From: Candidatus Kaiserbacteria bacterium
GTDB lineage: Bacteria > Patescibacteriota > Minisyncoccia > Phycocordibacterales > UBA918
Assembly: GCA_007116965.1 (NCBI GenBank)
Contig: SKHJ01000047.1
Coordinates: forward strand, 1-16,168
Length of the DNA stretch: 16,168 nt
Direction: 5' to 3'
This document shows, one piece after another, positions 14,459 to 16,168 of the stretch. Every line of letters begins with the position of its first letter. Positions within the stretch are counted from its first letter, which is position 1. A program made the translations under genes and the position numbers. Below the pieces are notes generated by a model, which saw nothing but the letters and a program-made list of their open reading frames with translations, made no database searches and was not told where the DNA came from.

Positions 14459-15196
14459 TTAATGGTGTGCGTGATCACTGCTTGACTGACCATCCGCACC
14501 AGCGGTGGCGCTACTAACCTCGACCTGTCTAGCCAACCACCAACTGACAACAACGAGGACCAAACCCAAGAGCACAGCTATAATAACTACCTTCCAGCCA
14601 CGTGGATGGGCAGATACCGTCGGGTTTTTGGTAGGACGAGTGAAGATAGCAACCGAGAGAATAGTGTAGGCTACCAAGACGCCAAAGGCCAGTAGTACTA
14701 AGTAGAGGTTGAAGATCAGTCCGTAGCTAAAATCAAGCCCGCGGGTAACACCCAAGGTAAGAGCGCTGTACCACGAGACAATAGAGACTACGCCGGTCGT
14801 AGCAAACAAGGCGAGCTTGGGTCGCATGGTCTTGAAGTCGAGCTTTCTGCCCAGGTGTCCTGCCATAAAAGGGAAGATATACCAGTGCATCACTAAGGCG
14901 TTGGTACTCAAGATAGCGATAATGGTCAGCTTGGCTTGGAACCAGCTCATCTGCAGATAGGTGACACTACCGGAGACGATGTATTGACTAAGGAGAAAGC
15001 CAACGCCCGAGGCAATTAAGATGATCAAGCCGGCCCAGACCACCATTCCAAGAGTATGTAGGAGGGAGAGCTCGTCTTTGCTAATGCGACGATCGCTCAA
15101 TGCGCGAAAGAACAGAACGTCACTAACCGTTGCGCCACCAACACCGACTGCTACCCCGATAATATGAAAGAGTGTCAACAAAAGACCTACGTCCAT
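14459..15196 (-). CDS. Six-helix membrane protein, CopD/DUF2269-like, with His-rich tail
   Basis: This encodes 245 residues with six predicted membrane helices (about 4-30, 46-71, 86-110, 128-150, 160-185, 201-222). TM1 has H11 in TLFHIIGVAVGVGG and TM2 starts with H47 in LLHTLGMVVWAG, a pattern seen in CopD/DUF2269-type integral membrane proteins. H104 and H114 lie in or after TM3. These could ligate heme or copper, but I cannot show it. The C-terminal tail DGQSSSDHAHH is His-rich and probably extracytoplasmic, echoing the SSHH end of the adjacent oxidase. It is the first gene of the operon and a candidate electron donor or copper partner for the oxidase. ATG 15196 is chosen because TAGTAT lies 7 bases upstream and TM1 follows directly; ATG 15205 and GTG 15247 are longer alternatives. 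Confidence 0.75.
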   Translation of the reverse strand: MDVGLLLTLFHIIGVAVGVGGATVSDVLFFRALSDRRISKDELSLLHTLGMVVWAGLIILIASGVGFLLSQYIVSGSVTYLQMSWFQAKLTIIAILSTNALVMHWYIFPFMAGHLGRKLDFKTMRPKLALFATTGVVSIVSWYSALTLGVTRGLDFSYGLIFNLYLVLLAFGVLVAYTILSVAIFTRPTKNPTVSAHPRGWKVVIIAVLLGLVLVVVSWWLARQVEVSSATAGADGQSSSDHAHH

Positions 15197-15203
15197 TGCT
15201 ACC

Positions 15204-15209
15204 ATACTA
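15204..15209 (-). promoter_or_regulatory. -10 element TAGTAT for the copper oxidase operon
   Basis: On the minus strand TAGTAT is followed by 7 bases and the ATG at 15196. If this is the true promoter, the operon transcript is leaderless and the longer starts at 15205 and 15247 are excluded. Confidence 0.4.
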
Positions 15210-15278
15210 CTACAACTACAAAGACCTAGGACTCCTCGTCTGTTCACAACAGCGGCTTATATTGGTGACAGTACCTGC

Positions 15279-15284
15279 TACAAT
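15279..15284 (+). promoter_or_regulatory. Extended -10 element TGC-TACAAT, leaderless
   Basis: TGC followed by TACAAT, then 6 bases and the ATG at 15291. This faces away from the copper oxidase operon promoter, so 15197-15290 is a divergent control region of about 94 bases. Confidence 0.5.
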
Positions 15285-15290
15285 GCATGT

Positions 15291-16007
15291 ATGGGAAAAC
15301 AACCACCGGGTGCTGAAAACTACCAAGCGCCCTCAAATGAATGGAAGTGGACGGTGGCGTTATTTTTTGCCACGTTTTTATTTGGTTTTAATTTTATCTA
15401 CGTACTGTTCTTTTCCAGTACTTCGGAGGTGTTGATGGCTGCCTCATTTGCTTTGGCGGCGGCTGCTTCGTTTATGTACGCGCTAGCTTTTGCCTCGGGG
15501 AGCGTAAGCTACTACATCGGCTGGCCCAATATGCGTGATGGGTACCAGAAACAGATCGGGGTGGTCGCCTTTTGGCTATCACTGGCGTACAGTCTAACTT
15601 TGCTCGTCTTATATCCTGACGTTTACTACTACGGCTTTTTCGAAAACTTTTGGAGCTGGGATATCACTTTGGGTCTGACAGCGATGCTCATCTTTGGCGC
15701 GATGACGGTCATCAATTCCAAGTGGGTGGCCCCGTATTTTAGCTGGGACATCATCAAGTTTGTGCTGGGTCTGGGTTTTGTTGGTTATGCTTTGCTTGTC
15801 ATCCGCGCCATCTTTATCGAGTTTGATTGGTGGGTCTACTACCTGACTACGTTTGAAGGCGATATACCAGGTCGGTTGGTCCTTTCAGTGGTGGCCTTTG
15901 TGGTACTGGTGATGCGTATTTCCGTGCCGATTCATAAGTCGCTGACGACTCCCAAAAGTACGCCACAACCCGCACCAGCTCGCACTGGGTACATTAGCCA
16001 GAAGTAG
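15291..16007 (+). CDS. Six-helix membrane protein, weakly ferric-reductase/YedZ-like
   Basis: This encodes 238 residues with membrane segments near 20-42, 46-69, 86-107, 123-142, 152-176 and 193-213, and a Pro-rich basic tail (214-238). The layout (a QIGVVAFWLSLAYSLTLLVL helix after a short loop, then a helix ending in an aromatic-rich WWVYY loop) recalls the ferric reductase/YedZ membrane domain. The His residues that would bind heme there are missing: Tyr100 sits where a His is expected, and the only His is H215 in the tail. It may be a heme-free relative or a different family. It is divergent from the copper oxidase operon across about 94 bases, which suggests shared control. Aromatic residues are very abundant (YYYG, WSWD, FDWWVYY). 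Start 15291 is supported by TACAAT 6 bases upstream. Confidence 0.7.
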   Translation: MGKQPPGAENYQAPSNEWKWTVALFFATFLFGFNFIYVLFFSSTSEVLMAASFALAAAASFMYALAFASGSVSYYIGWPNMRDGYQKQIGVVAFWLSLAYSLTLLVLYPDVYYYGFFENFWSWDITLGLTAMLIFGAMTVINSKWVAPYFSWDIIKFVLGLGFVGYALLVIRAIFIEFDWWVYYLTTFEGDIPGRLVLSVVAFVVLVMRISVPIHKSLTTPKSTPQPAPARTGYISQK

Positions 16008-16049
16008 GAAACATCGTCAAAAAGGCATTTTTAACCGGAAACACTATAG
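16008..16049. other. Short AT-rich spacer before the putative IS end
   Basis: It holds no gene. AAAAAGGCATTTTT at 16020-16033 can form a weak hairpin that might end transcription of the preceding gene. The stretch is too short and imperfect to call a firm terminator. Confidence 0.3.
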
Positions 16050-16168
16050 TGAAAGGTACCCCTTTCTTAAGACAACAATTCTGAGTATTATTCCACTAAT
16101 AATACAAACAATATGTCAAAGAAAGGCTATCGTATTGCCAAAGAGATTAAGGAAGAAATCATTAACAA
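16050..16168 (+). mobile_element. Putative left end of an IS3-family (IS150-like) element, continues past the window
   Basis: From about 16050 the DNA becomes much more AT-rich and begins TGAAAGGTACCCCTTTCTTA. This is comparable to the TG...CACCCATTTTGTTGGAC style of IS150-type left ends, though remembered rather than searched. The end contains a GAAAGG/CCTTTC hairpin (16051-16056 and 16061-16066). A transposase-like reading frame opens 63 bases inside, a distance usual for OrfA of IS3-family elements. The right end and target duplication lie outside the window. Confidence 0.5.
16113..16168 (+). CDS. Transposase OrfA-like protein, 3' part outside window
   Basis: Only 18 codons are present, reading MSKKGYRIAKEIKEEIIN. 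The Lys/Glu-rich opening helix matches the start of IS3-type OrfA proteins, which go on to a helix-turn-helix that binds the element ends. There is no usable SD; TAATAC lies 7 bases before the ATG. The call is tentative because so little is visible. Confidence 0.5.
   Translation, partial: MSKKGYRIAKEIKEEIIN

Noticed and set aside
15197..15247. GTG 15247 or ATG 15205 as start of the six-helix protein
   Set aside because: They add a Cys/Ser-rich leader over the probable promoter. It could be misread as a lipoprotein signal, but there is no hydrophobic stretch before the Cys. Not fully excluded.
1..16168. tRNA, rRNA, CRISPR array or replication origin
   Set aside because: No cloverleaf with a TTCRANY-type arm, no rRNA-like stretch, no spaced direct repeats and no cluster of DnaA-type boxes were seen by eye.

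Overview
The window looks like chromosomal DNA from a bacterium of the Candidate Phyla Radiation (Patescibacteria). I infer this from gene style, not from any search: a minimal epsilon subunit of ATP synthase, an MgtE-type transporter without its N domain, a DUF2061 protein, a membrane-anchored DsbA-like protein with the N-terminus common in these bacteria, compact gene packing, and many genes with no ribosome binding site. TGA reads as stop throughout, so the glycine-recoding lineages are unlikely. No rRNA, tRNA or CRISPR array is visible. The longest stretch without a gene is about 115 bases.

Layout. Bases 1-1441 hold the end of an ATP synthase operon (3' part of atpD, then a short atpC). 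Bases 1557-5327 hold two ion transporters on the + strand: an MgtE-like Mg2+ channel and a type II P-type cation ATPase. Bases 5330-8048 are housekeeping: uracil-DNA glycosylase (ung, -), a transaldolase-family enzyme (+), a DUF2061 membrane protein (+) and formamidopyrimidine-DNA glycosylase (mutM, -). Bases 8160-11245 hold two unrecognised convergent genes: a polytopic membrane protein (+) and an 800-residue acidic helical-repeat protein (-). Bases 11315-16007 form a redox island. A membrane-anchored thioredoxin-like protein (CQSC) and a DsbA-like protein whose two halves are in swapped order lie on the + strand. They converge on a minus-strand operon encoding a six-helix membrane protein, a multicopper oxidase fused to a CuA-like cupredoxin domain, and a voltage-sensor domain with no pore. 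A further six-helix membrane protein is divergent from that operon. From about 16050 an AT-rich stretch with a transposase OrfA start looks like the left end of an IS3-family element that runs off the window.

How it may work together. The multicopper oxidase has a complete set of type 1, 2 and 3 copper ligands and an N-terminal membrane anchor. With the adjacent membrane proteins it could be a small cell-surface copper oxidase that reduces oxygen, with the two thiol-redox proteins maturing or protecting extracytoplasmic proteins. The voltage-sensor protein two bases downstream of the oxidase gene would tie the system to membrane potential. This is a hypothesis from gene order and domain content.

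Regulation. Nine or ten genes have a -10-like hexamer (TATACT, TACACT, TACAAT, TAGAAT and similar) only 6-11 bases before the start codon and no Shine-Dalgarno sequence. This suggests widespread leaderless transcription. Some internal operon genes have a recognisable AGGA or AAGG instead.
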